A model generated the notes under the pieces. That model had not been told where the DNA came from, searched no databases, and saw only the letters and a list, made by a program, of their open reading frames with translations. DNA of 64,000 bases from Mycobacterium sp. 852002-51971_SCH5477799-a (GTDB lineage: Bacteria; Actinomycetota; Actinomycetes; Mycobacteriales; Mycobacteriaceae): NCBI RefSeq assembly GCF_001667145.1, contig NZ_LZIF01000086.1:62001-126000 (forward strand), read 5' to 3'. Made by a program: the position numbers and the translations under genes. Numbering within the stretch: position 1 is the stretch's first letter; every line of letters starts with the position of its first letter. Shown piece after piece: positions 33,755-47,085 of this stretch.

Positions 33755-33812
33755 CCAAAGTCAGTGCCCCACAAGCGCGGTCACCTACGCGAAGGTGGAC
33801 GAAAGCGGGGCC

Positions 33813-33841
33813 TTGACCCCTCGCTGGATTGGTACTAGCCT
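33813..33841 (+). promoter_or_regulatory. rRNA promoter, upstream
   Basis: TTGACC (33813-33818), a 17-nt spacer and TAGCCT (33836-33841). It lies about 60 nt after murA, the position of P1 in other mycobacterial rrn operons. Confidence 0.65.
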
Positions 33842-33887
33842 GGCACGGCTGCTCCCGACACGGTCTCTAGAAGATCAAAACTGGGAG

Positions 33888-33917
33888 TTGACTAACCTGC
33901 CGGGCCTGTATTAAGCT
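33888..33917 (+). promoter_or_regulatory. rRNA promoter, downstream
   Basis: TTGACT (33888-33893), an 18-nt spacer and TAAGCT (33912-33917), followed by CTGGCAGGGTTGCCCC, closely matching the known mycobacterial rrn promoter. Two tandem promoters serve one operon. Confidence 0.8.
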
Positions 33918-34123
33918 GGCAGGGTTGCCCCAAAACGGGCGAAACAAGTGTTGTTTGAGAACTCAATAGTGTGTTTGGTGTTTATTATTTGTTGTTGTTT
34001 TTTTGGCCATACCTAACACCCCCCGTGTGTGGGTATGGTCGTAATTTTGATGCCAGTTATTTGGTGTCTTTTTGTTAGGTCAGATTTTCTCTGATTGTGA
34101 ATTCACCTCGTTCTGCGGGGAGT
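33918..34123 (+). promoter_or_regulatory. Pre-16S leader with antitermination and processing elements
   Basis: GCCC/GGGC at about 33927-33940 forms a boxB-like hairpin. TGTTTGAGAACTCAATAG just after it is the conserved mycobacterial leader (boxA-type) segment. GGCCATACC (34005-34013) and GGTATGGTC (34032-34040) make a 9-bp stem, probably an RNase III/processing stem. AT-rich spacers separate the elements. Confidence 0.65.
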
Positions 34124-39054
<4,931 letters not shown>

Positions 39055-39130
39055 AATCGCAACCACAATCCAGTTCACGACAGCAATGTCGTGTAACGCC
39101 ACACCCCCCACCAAACAAATTTAAATAGAG

Positions 39131-39245
39131 TTACGGCGGCCACAGCGACAGGGAAACGCCCGGTCCCATTCCGAACCCGGAAGCTAAGCCTGTCAGCGCC
39201 GATGATACTGCCCATACGGGTGGAAAAGTAGGACACCGCCGAACA
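39131..39245 (+). rRNA. rrf: 5S ribosomal RNA
   Basis: 115 nt starting TTACGGCGGCCACAGCG and ending GGACACCGCCGAACA; the ends pair as helix I. CCCATTCCGAACCCGG is the conserved loop. It matches the M. tuberculosis length. Confidence 0.95.
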
Positions 39246-39250
39246 TACAC

Positions 39251-39280
39251 AAAAACACCCCCGGCAGCGGGGGTGTTTTT
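39251..39280 (+). terminator. Intrinsic terminator of the rRNA operon
   Basis: A 12-bp perfect stem (AAAAACACCCCC paired with GGGGGTGTTTTT) around a 6-nt loop, ending in a T-run. This is a strong canonical terminator, the clearest in the window. Confidence 0.93.
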
Positions 39281-39304
39281 GCATTCGCAGATTAATGCGA
39301 ATTC

Positions 39305-39808
39305 CTAATCGAACAGCGTTAATTCCGCATGGACGGTCGTGTGGCTCCGCTCCATATCGAGAAGCGTTCGTTTTCGGTCGAGTCCGCCGCCGTAGCCGGT
39401 AAGTCGGCCATTGGCGCCGATGACCCGGTGACACGGAACGACGATCGCGATCGGGTTGTGTCCGTTGGCCAGACCGACCGCGCGAGCGGATCCGCGAGCG
39501 CCGATCTGATCGGCGATCTGGCCATAGGATCGCGTCTGCCCATACGGAATGGTCAGCAGTGCCTGCCATACCCTGCGCTGAAACTCGGAGCCGCGCAGGT
39601 CGAATTCGAAGTCGAAGTCGGTGCGCTCGCCGGCGAAATACGCGCCGAGTTGCTCGACGGCCTCGCCGAACGCCTGCGGGTTCGGCGACCAGTCGGCTCG
39701 GCTCGGCTCATAGGTCTGGTCGACCATGCGAAGATTCGTCAGCACCGAGCCACGACCGGCCAGGGTCAGCAGTCCGATCGGGCTGTCGATGGTGCGGTAC
39801 TCGATCAT
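39305..39808 (-). CDS. ogt: Methylated-DNA-protein-cysteine methyltransferase
   Basis: 167 aa. The acceptor Cys is in IVVPCHRVIGANGRLTGYGGGL, and EFQRRVWQALLTIPYGQTRSYG is the DNA-binding helix-turn-helix. It removes O6-methylguanine by suicide transfer. AGGAGGTCGC lies just before the ATG at 39808. The start overlaps the stop of the ada-alkA gene (ATGA), so the two repair genes form one operon as in M. tuberculosis. Confidence 0.96.
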   Translation of the reverse strand: MIEYRTIDSPIGLLTLAGRGSVLTNLRMVDQTYEPSRADWSPNPQAFGEAVEQLGAYFAGERTDFDFEFDLRGSEFQRRVWQALLTIPYGQTRSYGQIADQIGARGSARAVGLANGHNPIAIVVPCHRVIGANGRLTGYGGGLDRKRTLLDMERSHTTVHAELTLFD

Positions 39809-41292
39809 GCGACCTCCTGTGGCGGCCATTGGTTGACCGGATGTTCGAGAGTGGTCCAAAGGTATTGCGTGGCATAGGAACGCCAGGGTCGCCACCGCGC
39901 ACTCCGCGCGACGAGCGAGCGTTCGTCGGACGGCAGGCCCAGCTGTTTGGCGGCCAGGCGCAGGCCCAGATCACTGGCGGGGAACGCGTCGGGGTCGCCG
40001 AGGCCGCGCATCGCTATCACTTCCGCGGTCCATGGGCCGACACCGGGCAGGGCCAGCAATTGCGTTCGGGCGCTTTGCCAATCGCATCCGGTGCTCAGCT
40101 CGACACTTCCGGCGGCGAGGCCGGCGACCAAAGCATTCAGCGTCCGTTGCCGGGCTCGGGGCACCGCCAGGTGGGTGGGATCGATATCCGCGAGCTGCTC
40201 GACGGAAGGGAAGGTGTGGGTCAACGTCCCCTCGGGATCGTTGATCGGCTGCCCGTAGGCGGCGACCAGCCGGCTCGCATGGGTGCTCGCTGCCTTGGTG
40301 GACACCTGCTGGCCAAGCACCGCGCGCACCGCCAGTTCGGCCTCGTCAACCGTGCGCGGGATCCGCTGCCCCGGCGCCTTGGCGACAACGGCGCACAATT
40401 CGGCGTCGTCGCTTAGGGCCTCGTCCACCGCGTCCGGGTCGGCATCGAGGTCCAGCAGCCGCCGGCAGCGCGCGATAGCCGTTGTCAGATCACGAAAGTC
40501 GTCGAGCACGAGCACGCACCGGACATGATCGACGGCGGGCGTCAGGGTGACGATGGCGTTGCCAAACGGAAGGCGCAGACTGCGTCGGTAGGCACCATCG
40601 CGGACTTCCTCGCAACCGGGCACCGTGCTCGCCGCCAGATGACCGAAGACACCGCCGTAGCCGAACGGCGTGCGCGCCGGGAGCCGAAGGCACACGGTGC
40701 CAGGGGAATTCGGGGTCGAGCCGGAGCGGGTTGCCGCACGCTGGCGCAGCGCGCGCGGTGTGTTCTCGAAGACGGAACGCACGGTGTCGTTGAACTGACG
40801 GATGCTGGAAAATCCCGCGGCGAAGGCGACATCGCCGAAGGGCAGGTCCGTGGTTTCGATCAGTACCCGGGCGGTCTGAGCCCGTTGCGCGCGGGCCAGC
40901 GCGAGCGGGCCGGCCCCGACCTCGGCCTGTAACAGCCGCTCCAGCTGCCGCGTGGTGTAACCGAGGTGCGCGGCCAGACCACCGACCCCTTCGCGGTCCA
41001 CCGTCCCGTCGGCGATCAGGCGCATCGTTCGTGCCACGACGTCACCGCGCACATTCCACTCCGGCGACCCCGGGGACGCGTCGGGGCGGCATCGCTTGCA
41101 TGCTCGAAAGCCCGCTCGCTGAGCGGCCGCCGCCGTCGGGTAGAACCGCACGTTACGCGCGAACGGTGGCCGTACCGGGCAGCTGGGCCGGCAGTAGATG
41201 CGGGTGGTCAGCACTGCGGTGACGAACCATCCGTCGAACCGGGCGTCCTTGGACTGGACGGCCCGGTAACAACGTTCGAAATCGTCGTGCAC
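39805..41292 (-). CDS. alkA: Ada-AlkA fusion: methylphosphotriester-responsive AraC regulator / 3-methyladenine DNA glycosylase
   Basis: 495 aa. The N-terminal Ada Cys4 zinc domain (IYCRPSC and ACKRCRPD) takes methyl from phosphotriesters. An AraC-type helix-turn-helix follows (GDVAFAAGFSSIRQFNDTVR), then an AlkA HhH-GPD glycosylase with GVGPWTAEVIAMRGLGDPDAF and the catalytic Asp in PASDLGL. It senses methylation damage, activates repair genes and excises alkylated bases. GTG 41292 gives the M. tuberculosis-like length; the open frame upstream to 41613 is spurious. Confidence 0.94.
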   Translation of the reverse strand: MHDDFERCYRAVQSKDARFDGWFVTAVLTTRIYCRPSCPVRPPFARNVRFYPTAAAAQRAGFRACKRCRPDASPGSPEWNVRGDVVARTMRLIADGTVDREGVGGLAAHLGYTTRQLERLLQAEVGAGPLALARAQRAQTARVLIETTDLPFGDVAFAAGFSSIRQFNDTVRSVFENTPRALRQRAATRSGSTPNSPGTVCLRLPARTPFGYGGVFGHLAASTVPGCEEVRDGAYRRSLRLPFGNAIVTLTPAVDHVRCVLVLDDFRDLTTAIARCRRLLDLDADPDAVDEALSDDAELCAVVAKAPGQRIPRTVDEAELAVRAVLGQQVSTKAASTHASRLVAAYGQPINDPEGTLTHTFPSVEQLADIDPTHLAVPRARQRTLNALVAGLAAGSVELSTGCDWQSARTQLLALPGVGPWTAEVIAMRGLGDPDAFPASDLGLRLAAKQLGLPSDERSLVARSARWRPWRSYATQYLWTTLEHPVNQWPPQEVA

Positions 41293-41572
41293 GTTTCCAG
41301 GTTTACACCCGCCCACCGACAAAACTGGCGGAAAAGCGACATCGTCGTGGAAGGTGTCCCCAGTCGCCAGGGCCAGATAGCGGTTGGGGTCCCGATGACC
41401 GAGGGCGACGGACGCACGTAGCCGTAGCCAAGGCATGTGCGCCCTGGATACCGGTGTGGCCAAACCGCCCGACTCGGCCGCGAGACCGCTCGTCCTCGCC
41501 GCGGTTACCCGAAGCGTTGGAGCGGAGGTCAGGCAGTTGTCGCTGCGCTGACTTCGGCTCGAAACCGGGCAT
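41293..41572. other. 280-nt gap between alkA and the adenylate cyclase, no gene seen
   Basis: Several open frames cross this stretch on both strands, but none has a ribosome site or recognisable protein sequence. The alkA promoter should lie here. No strong palindrome or terminator was found by eye. Confidence 0.4.
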
Positions 41573-43183
41573 TCACGAGTCGACCGGCGACGCCAGCTGA
41601 CAGGGGCGCTCATGCCCGCGCAGGGTCACGGTATCGCCCATCGACCAACGCGCCCGCTCATTTTCGCTTGCGCCCTCGACGGCGTCGGCCGTCGCGAGAA
41701 GCCGGCTCGAGTGCGACTTGGCAAGCTCGCACAGGCGGGCCGCCTCGTTGACCGGCTCACCGATCACGGTGTATTCAAAACGCTCTCTGGCTCCGACGTT
41801 TCCGGCGACGGCACGACCCGCCGCCACGCCGATGCCGGCCGACAGCTCAGACATTTCCTCGGCCAGTCGCTTGGTAATGCAGCGGGCGGCGGCGAGCGCC
41901 GCGTCCTCCGGGCTGTCCAGGCGGTTCGGTGCTCCGAAGATGGCCAGCGACGCATCGCCTTCAAACTTGTTGACCAGCCCGCAATGTCGATCCACCTCTT
42001 CGACGACGATGGCGAAAAATCGGTTGAGCACACTGACGACTTCGGCCGGCGGGCGGTTCGTCACCAATTGCGTGGATCCGATGATATCGATGAATACGAC
42101 CGCGACGTGGCGTTCCTCGCCGCCCAGCTTCGGCCGTTCACGCTCAGCGGCCAGGGCGACTTCGCGACCGACATGCCGGCCGAAAAGGTCGCGGACGCGT
42201 TCGCGTTCGCGCAAGCCGTCGACCATCGCGTTGAAACCGCGTTGCAACTCACCGAGTTCGGTTCCATCGAACACCACCAGGTCGCCGCGAAGGTTTCCCC
42301 GCTCGACGCGCCGCAGCGCGTCGCGAACGACTCGTACCGGGGTCGCGGTGAGCCACGCGAGGATCCACATCAAGACGCAGCCGAAGATGAGTGTGGCGAT
42401 CGACACGATCAGCACGCCGACCGCGAACTGCGTCTCGGTCAGGTTGCGCATCATGATCTGGAAGCTCGCCAGGAAGGCGATGCCGAGGACGGGCATGCCC
42501 GAGCCGACGAACCAGACCATCATGGTTCGGCCCATCAGGCCCGCCGCCAACCGGCGCGGCGGCGGTCCCGCCTCGAGCGCCTGGGCCGCCACCGGCCGCA
42601 GCGCGAACTCGGCGAGCAGGTAGCTGCCGGTGGCGACCAGGACGCCGCAGATGGTGACCGCCACCAGGAAGCGCGGGATGAACAGCGTGTTGGCCATGCC
42701 GAAGAGCGTCGTCAACACCACCGCGCCGATGCCCCACAGGACGAGGTCGAAGACGGCGATCCGCCAGGGCGCGAGGAACGTATTGCGTTCATCCTGTGGG
42801 CTGGGAGCGCGCTCCTCGATCGCCCAGCGCAGCGCGATGACGGTCCGGCGGGTGATCCAATAGGTGCCCACGGCCAGGGCGAGGGCGATGTACGCCGGTG
42901 AAGCCGCCCAGGTGATCCACGCCGGCGCGTCGTCGAACACGCTCGGTTGCGGAATGGCGACCGTCACGATGAGCAACGCGACGCCGATCCCGATCAGGTT
43001 GGCTCCCAGGACGAGCACCGTCATGATGACCTGAATGCGGATGCGGCGCCGCCCCTGGCTTTCCGACACCCGGCCCAGCAACAAGGAGCCGTACGCCGGG
43101 GTTTCTGGCAGCCGGCCACTCTGCCGGGTGACCCTTTCGAGCACCCTGCCCAGGCGTTTTGCAATGTTCTGGTTGGCCAACAT
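41573..43183 (-). CDS. Membrane-bound class III adenylate cyclase with HAMP domain
   Basis: 536 aa. Six membrane helices fill about 45-270, a HAMP domain ([38 protein letters not shown]) follows and the catalytic domain spans about 345-510. Metal-binding Asp lies in [11 protein letters not shown] and GDASLAIFG, and Lys in LVNKFEGD selects adenine. [14 protein letters not shown] holds the transition-state Asn and Arg. It makes cAMP from ATP. M. tuberculosis has three tandem copies here (Rv1318c-Rv1320c); this window has one. Confidence 0.93.
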   Translation of the reverse strand: MLANQNIAKRLGRVLERVTRQSGRLPETPAYGSLLLGRVSESQGRRRIRIQVIMTVLVLGANLIGIGVALLIVTVAIPQPSVFDDAPAWITWAASPAYIALALAVGTYWITRRTVIALRWAIEERAPSPQDERNTFLAPWRIAVFDLVLWGIGAVVLTTLFGMANTLFIPRFLVAVTICGVLVATGSYLLAEFALRPVAAQALEAGPPPRRLAAGLMGRTMMVWFVGSGMPVLGIAFLASFQIMMRNLTETQFAVGVLIVSIATLIFGCVLMWILAWLTATPVRVVRDALRRVERGNLRGDLVVFDGTELGELQRGFNAMVDGLRERERVRDLFGRHVGREVALAAERERPKLGGEERHVAVVFIDIIGSTQLVTNRPPAEVVSVLNRFFAIVVEEVDRHCGLVNKFEGDASLAIFGAPNRLDSPEDAALAAARCITKRLAEEMSELSAGIGVAAGRAVAGNVGARERFEYTVIGEPVNEAARLCELAKSHSSRLLATADAVEGASENERARWSMGDTVTLRGHERPCQLASPVDS

Positions 43184-43215
43184 GGTGGCGTCAGCCTATG
43201 TCTTCGGCCAGGCTC

Positions 43216-43221
43216 TAAGGT
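43216..43221 (+). promoter_or_regulatory. Candidate -10 box for nucS (leaderless)
   Basis: TAAGGT ends 7 nt before GTG 43229. Confidence 0.45.
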
Positions 43222-43228
43222 GAGTCGG

Positions 43229-43900
43229 GTGCGTCTAGTGATCGCTCAATGCACGGTTGACTACGTCGGCAGGCTCACCGCGCATCTGCCATCCGCCCGC
43301 AGGTTGCTGCTATTCAAGGCCGATGGATCGGTCAGTGTGCATGCCGATGACCGCGCCTACAAGCCACTGAATTGGATGAGCCCGCCATGCTGGGTGACGG
43401 AAGAGACCGGTGATCAGGCCCCGGTATGGGTGGTTGAAAACAAAGCGGGCGAACAATTGCGCATCACCGTCGAGGAGATCGAACACGACTCCAGCCACGA
43501 GCTTGGCGTCGATCCCGGGTTGGTCAAGGATGGCGTCGAGGCGCACCTGCAGGCGCTGCTCGCCGAGCACGTGCAACTGCTGGGCGAGGGATACACGCTC
43601 GTTCGCCGCGAGTACATGACGGCCATCGGCCCGGTCGATCTGCTCTGTCGTGACGAACGCGGCGGTTCGGTTGCGGTGGAGATCAAGCGTCGCGGCGAGA
43701 TCGACGGTGTCGAACAGCTCACCCGGTACCTGGACCTGCTCAACCGCGACACGGTGCTCGCGCCGGTAAAAGGGGTGTTCGCCGCCCAGCAGATCAAGCC
43801 GCAGGCCCGCACACTGGCCACCGACCGCGGCATCCGTTGTCTGACATTGGATTACGACAAGATGCGCGGGATGGACAGCGACGAATACCGGCTGTTCTGA
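43229..43900 (+). CDS. nucS: Mismatch-specific endonuclease NucS/EndoMS
   Basis: 223 aa. The N-terminal DNA-binding domain begins [33 protein letters not shown]. The C-terminal PD-(D/E)XK nuclease has [38 protein letters not shown], with catalytic Asp, Glu and Lys. It cuts both strands at certain mismatches and replaces MutS/MutL repair in mycobacteria. The tail ending EYRLF may bind the sliding clamp. GTG 43229 is set by similarity and the -10 box. Confidence 0.95.
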   Translation: MRLVIAQCTVDYVGRLTAHLPSARRLLLFKADGSVSVHADDRAYKPLNWMSPPCWVTEETGDQAPVWVVENKAGEQLRITVEEIEHDSSHELGVDPGLVKDGVEAHLQALLAEHVQLLGEGYTLVRREYMTAIGPVDLLCRDERGGSVAVEIKRRGEIDGVEQLTRYLDLLNRDTVLAPVKGVFAAQQIKPQARTLATDRGIRCLTLDYDKMRGMDSDEYRLF

Positions 43901-43910
43901 CGAGTCGCAC

Positions 43911-43916
43911 TAGACT
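43911..43916 (+). promoter_or_regulatory. Candidate -10 box for the Rv1322-like gene
   Basis: TAGACT ends 6 nt before ATG 43923, indicating a leaderless transcript separate from nucS. Confidence 0.45.
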
Positions 43917-43922
43917 GAGTCC

Positions 43923-44231
43923 ATGGCTCGGCGCCCTACCCCGCCACGTCGGCAGCGGCCGCTGGCGCCGCCGCCGGCACTGCGCCGGGTGGAGCTCGGG
44001 CCCGATGGCCACGAGTACGAAGTCCGTCCCGTCCCGGCGGCCCGTGCGGTCAAAACCTATAGGTGTCCCGGCTGCGATCACGAAATACGCTCCGGCTCAG
44101 CACATCTGGTGGTATGGCCGATCGATTCGATGCTCGGCACAGGCCCGGGGCAAATCGACGACCGCCGGCACTGGCACACGCCATGTTGGGCGCACCGGGC
44201 TACCCGCGGTCCAACCAGGAAGTGGTCGTGA
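43923..44231 (+). CDS. Conserved actinobacterial protein with a Cys/His zinc-like motif (Rv1322-like)
   Basis: 102 aa. A basic, proline-rich N-terminus (residues 1-22) is followed by a compact domain with CPGCDHEI and HWHTPCW, four to five residues that could bind one zinc. The middle resembles an HNH-like or zinc-ribbon arrangement. No function is assigned. It converges with the epimerase gene. Confidence 0.75.
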   Translation: MARRPTPPRRQRPLAPPPALRRVELGPDGHEYEVRPVPAARAVKTYRCPGCDHEIRSGSAHLVVWPIDSMLGTGPGQIDDRRHWHTPCWAHRATRGPTRKWS

Positions 44232-44242
44232 CTATCGAAGTC

Positions 44243-44707
44243 TCAGGCGGCCGATTCGACGAGTTCGATGAGAACGCCGCCGCCGTCCTTGGGGTGGATG
44301 AAGTTCATCCGGGAGTTTGCCGTACCGCGCCGGGGTGCGTCGTAGATCAGGCGCACGCCTTGCTCGCGGAGCTGTTCGGAAAAGGTGTCGAGGTCACTGA
44401 CCCGAACGGCCATCTGCTGGAGGCCCGGACCGCGCTTGTCGAGGAACTTCGCGATCGTCGAGGACTCGTCGATCGGGGCCATCAACTGAATCTGCGCTGT
44501 GCCCGCCGGGGCGCCGCGCACAGCCAGCATGGCTTCGCGGATTCCCTGCTCCTCGTTGACTTCCTCGTGCACCAGGATCATCCCGAGGGTGTCGTGGTAC
44601 CAGGCGATGGCGGCGTCCAGGTCGGCGACTGCGATGCCGACGTGATCGATCGCCGTCACCAGTGAGGTGGCCAGGATCTGACGGGCGTCAACTTGATCGG
44701 TCGTCAT
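44243..44707 (-). CDS. mce: Methylmalonyl-CoA epimerase
   Basis: 154 aa, VOC fold. AIDHVGIAVADLDAAIAWYHDTLGM carries the first metal His; a Gln/Glu pair in AQIQLMAPIDESS and FIHPKDGGGVLIELVE supply the others. It interconverts (S)- and (R)-methylmalonyl-CoA in propionate metabolism, upstream of the B12-dependent mutase. ATG 44707 is chosen because a TACCGT -10 box (44714-44719 on the complement) lies 6 nt before it. Confidence 0.93.
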   Translation of the reverse strand: MTTDQVDARQILATSLVTAIDHVGIAVADLDAAIAWYHDTLGMILVHEEVNEEQGIREAMLAVRGAPAGTAQIQLMAPIDESSTIAKFLDKRGPGLQQMAVRVSDLDTFSEQLREQGVRLIYDAPRRGTANSRMNFIHPKDGGGVLIELVESAA

Positions 44708-44713
44708 CACATA

Positions 44714-44719
44714 ACGGTA
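44714..44719 (-). promoter_or_regulatory. Candidate -10 box for the epimerase gene (leaderless)
   Basis: On the complement, TACCGT then TATGTG leads into ATG 44707. The 10-nt stretch TACCGTTATG recurs in the same position before pncB1 (57664). Confidence 0.45.
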
Positions 44720-44799
44720 ACCTGGCGGCAAAGATTGCGCTTCTCCGGGAGGCCGAAACGGCCATCGAGGGGGCGCCTAGCAGGCCTTAGGAGACAGTC

Positions 44800-45981
44800 A
44801 TGACGACGTCGGTGATCGTTGCTGGAGCACGGACACCCATCGGCAAGTTGATGGGTTCGCTGAAGGATTTTTCCGCCAGCGATCTGGGGGCCATCGCGAT
44901 CGCGGGAGCGCTGGAAAAGGCCAAGGTTCCGGCATCCGCGGTCGACTACGTGATTATGGGCCAGGTTCTGACGGCCGGAGCCGGTCAGATGCCGGCCCGC
45001 CAGGCGGCCGTGGCCGCGGGCATCGGCTGGGATGTTCCGGCGCTGACCATCAACAAGATGTGTCTGTCCGGGATCGACTCCATCGCGCTGGCTGACCAGC
45101 TCATCCGCGCCGGGGAATTCGACGTGGTGGTGGCCGGCGGCCAGGAATCCATGACCAAAGCGCCTCACCTGCTGATGGACAGCCGCTCGGGCTACAAGTA
45201 CGGCGACGTGACGGTGCTCGACCACATGGCCTACGACGGCCTGCACGACGTGTTCACCGACCAGCCGATGGGCGCTCTCACCGAGCAGCGCAACGACGTC
45301 GACAAATTCACCCGGCAGGAGCAGGACGAGTTCGCTGCACGGTCGCACCAGAAGGCGGCCGCGGCGTGGAAGGACGGCGTCTTCACCGACGAGGTGGTGC
45401 CGGTCAACATCCCGCAGCGCAAAGGTGATCCGCTGCAGTTCACCGAGGACGAGGGGATTCGCGCCAACACCACCGCCGAGTCGTTGGCCGGCCTCAAGCC
45501 GGCATTTCGCCGCGATGGCACCATCACCGCCGGTTCGGCCTCCCAGATCTCCGACGGCGCGGCCGCGGTGGTGGTGATGAGCAAGGCCAAGGCCCAAGAG
45601 CTGGGGCTGAGCTGGCTGGCCGAGATCGGCGCGCACGGCGTGGTGGCCGGACCGGACTCCACCCTGCAGTCGCAGCCGGCCAACGCGATCAAGAAGGCGA
45701 TCGCTCGTGAGGGCATCTCGGTGGACCAGCTCGATGTCATCGAGATCAACGAGGCGTTTTCCGCGGTGGCGCTCGCGTCGACTCGTGAGCTGGGCGTGAA
45801 TCCCGATCTCGTCAACGTCAACGGCGGCGCGATCGCCGTGGGCCACCCCATCGGAATGTCGGGAGCGCGGATCACGCTGCATGCCGCCCTGGAGTTGTCC
45901 CGACGCGGCTCCGGATACGCGGTCGCGGCGCTGTGCGGGGCCGGCGGGCAGGGCGACGCCCTGATTCTGCGCGCGGGTTAG
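44800..45981 (+). CDS. fadA4: Acetyl-CoA acetyltransferase (thiolase), FadA4-like
   Basis: 393 aa. Active-site Cys88 is in [31 protein letters not shown] gives the His and [15 protein letters not shown] the second Cys. The type is biosynthetic/degradative acetoacetyl-CoA thiolase. TTAGGAGAC lies just before the ATG, so this mRNA has a leader. Divergent from mce, which ties short-chain acyl-CoA steps together. Confidence 0.95.
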   Translation: MTTSVIVAGARTPIGKLMGSLKDFSASDLGAIAIAGALEKAKVPASAVDYVIMGQVLTAGAGQMPARQAAVAAGIGWDVPALTINKMCLSGIDSIALADQLIRAGEFDVVVAGGQESMTKAPHLLMDSRSGYKYGDVTVLDHMAYDGLHDVFTDQPMGALTEQRNDVDKFTRQEQDEFAARSHQKAAAAWKDGVFTDEVVPVNIPQRKGDPLQFTEDEGIRANTTAESLAGLKPAFRRDGTITAGSASQISDGAAAVVVMSKAKAQELGLSWLAEIGAHGVVAGPDSTLQSQPANAIKKAIAREGISVDQLDVIEINEAFSAVALASTRELGVNPDLVNVNGGAIAVGHPIGMSGARITLHAALELSRRGSGYAVAALCGAGGQGDALILRAG

Positions 45982-46035
45982 CCGGCTCCAAGGGGCTTGC
46001 GCCGACGTTGCTGGCACGACGCGCCGACGACAAAT

Positions 46036-46051
46036 TGTGATCTTCGTCATA
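46036..46051 (+). promoter_or_regulatory. Candidate Crp (cAMP receptor) binding site
   Basis: TGTGA-TCTTCG-TCATA matches the mycobacterial Crp consensus TGTGA-N6-TCACA in 9 of 10 fixed bases. It is 109 nt upstream of the thioredoxin-TPR gene and in the 178-nt gap after fadA4. Confidence 0.4.
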
Positions 46052-46159
46052 TTTGCCATTCACGACCCTGCTCGACGCGCTTTCGCACCGTCGTGGCGCT
46101 GCCTGACCGCGCCGTGACCGAGTGGAGGGGCGGCCCGGGCGCATGACAAACTTGACGGC

Positions 46160-47077
46160 GTGACGCGTCCGCGACCCTCTATCGGCCCCGCCCTGGCTGG
46201 TGCGGTCGATCTCTCCGGTCTCAAGCAACGGCCCCAGCCGGCGGGCGGCCCTCCCGCCGGGTCGGCGCCGACGGGCGCCGAGGGTGACCGCGGGATCATC
46301 GCGGTCACCGAGGCCAACTTCGAAGCCGAGGTGCTGCTGCGGTCCGAGGAAGTGCCCGTCGTCGTGCTGCTGTGGTCACCGCGCAGCGACGCGTGCGTCC
46401 AGCTGCTCGACACGTTCGCCGGCCTGGCCGCGCAGGACAATGGCAAGTGGTCGCTGACGACGGTCAACGTCGACGTCGCGCCCAGGGTCGCGCAGATATT
46501 CGGCGTCGACGCCGTTCCCACCGTCGTGGCGCTGGCCGCCGGTCAGCCGATATCGAGTTTCCAGGGAATGCAGCCGGCGGAGCAGTTGCGCGGCTGGTTG
46601 GACCAGATTCTCTCGGCGACCGCCGGAAAGCTCAAGGGCTCAACGGGTTCCGGTGAGGCGGACGCCGTCGACCCCGAGCTGGCCGCGGCCCGCCAACAGC
46701 TAGAGGACGGCGACTTCGAAGCGGCCAAGGCGTCGTATCAGACGATCCTGGACGCCAACCCGGCCAACGCCGAAGCCAAGGGGGCGATTCGGCAGATCGA
46801 GTTCCTCACGCGCGCAACCGCGCAGCGCCCGGACGCCGTCGCCGCTGCCGACGCCGCACCCGGCGACATTCAAGCCGCCCTCGCGGCGGCCGACGTGCAG
46901 ATCCTCAATCAGGACGTCGGGGCCGCCTTTGACCGCCTGATTGCCTTAATTCGCAGCACATCCGGCGACGATCGCACCCTGGTGCGCACCCGGCTGGTCG
47001 AGCTCTTCGAGCTCTTCGACCCCGCCGATCCCGAGGTTGTCGCCGGACGGCGTAATCTCGCCAACGCGCTGTACTGA
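46160..47077 (+). CDS. Thioredoxin-fold TPR protein (YbbN/CnoX-like)
   Basis: 305 aa. The thioredoxin domain (about 35-145, FEAEVLLRSEEVPVVVLLWSPRSDACVQLLDTF) keeps only the second Cys of the usual CXXC pair, as in redox-inactive chaperones. VDVAPRVAQIFGVDAVPTVVAL is the cis-Pro loop. The rest is TPR-like (AARQQLEDGDFEAAKASYQTILDANPANAEAK). Such proteins hold unfolded clients during stress. The start is GTG. It converges with glgB (8-nt gap). Rv1324 position. Confidence 0.9.
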   Translation: MTRPRPSIGPALAGAVDLSGLKQRPQPAGGPPAGSAPTGAEGDRGIIAVTEANFEAEVLLRSEEVPVVVLLWSPRSDACVQLLDTFAGLAAQDNGKWSLTTVNVDVAPRVAQIFGVDAVPTVVALAAGQPISSFQGMQPAEQLRGWLDQILSATAGKLKGSTGSGEADAVDPELAAARQQLEDGDFEAAKASYQTILDANPANAEAKGAIRQIEFLTRATAQRPDAVAAADAAPGDIQAALAAADVQILNQDVGAAFDRLIALIRSTSGDDRTLVRTRLVELFELFDPADPEVVAGRRNLANALY

Positions 47078-47085
47078 CGCGGCCG

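Noticed and set aside
41293..41613. N-terminal extension of the Ada-AlkA protein
   Set aside because: The open frame runs on, but the Ada domain starts at GTG 41292 and the longer part has no recognisable sequence.
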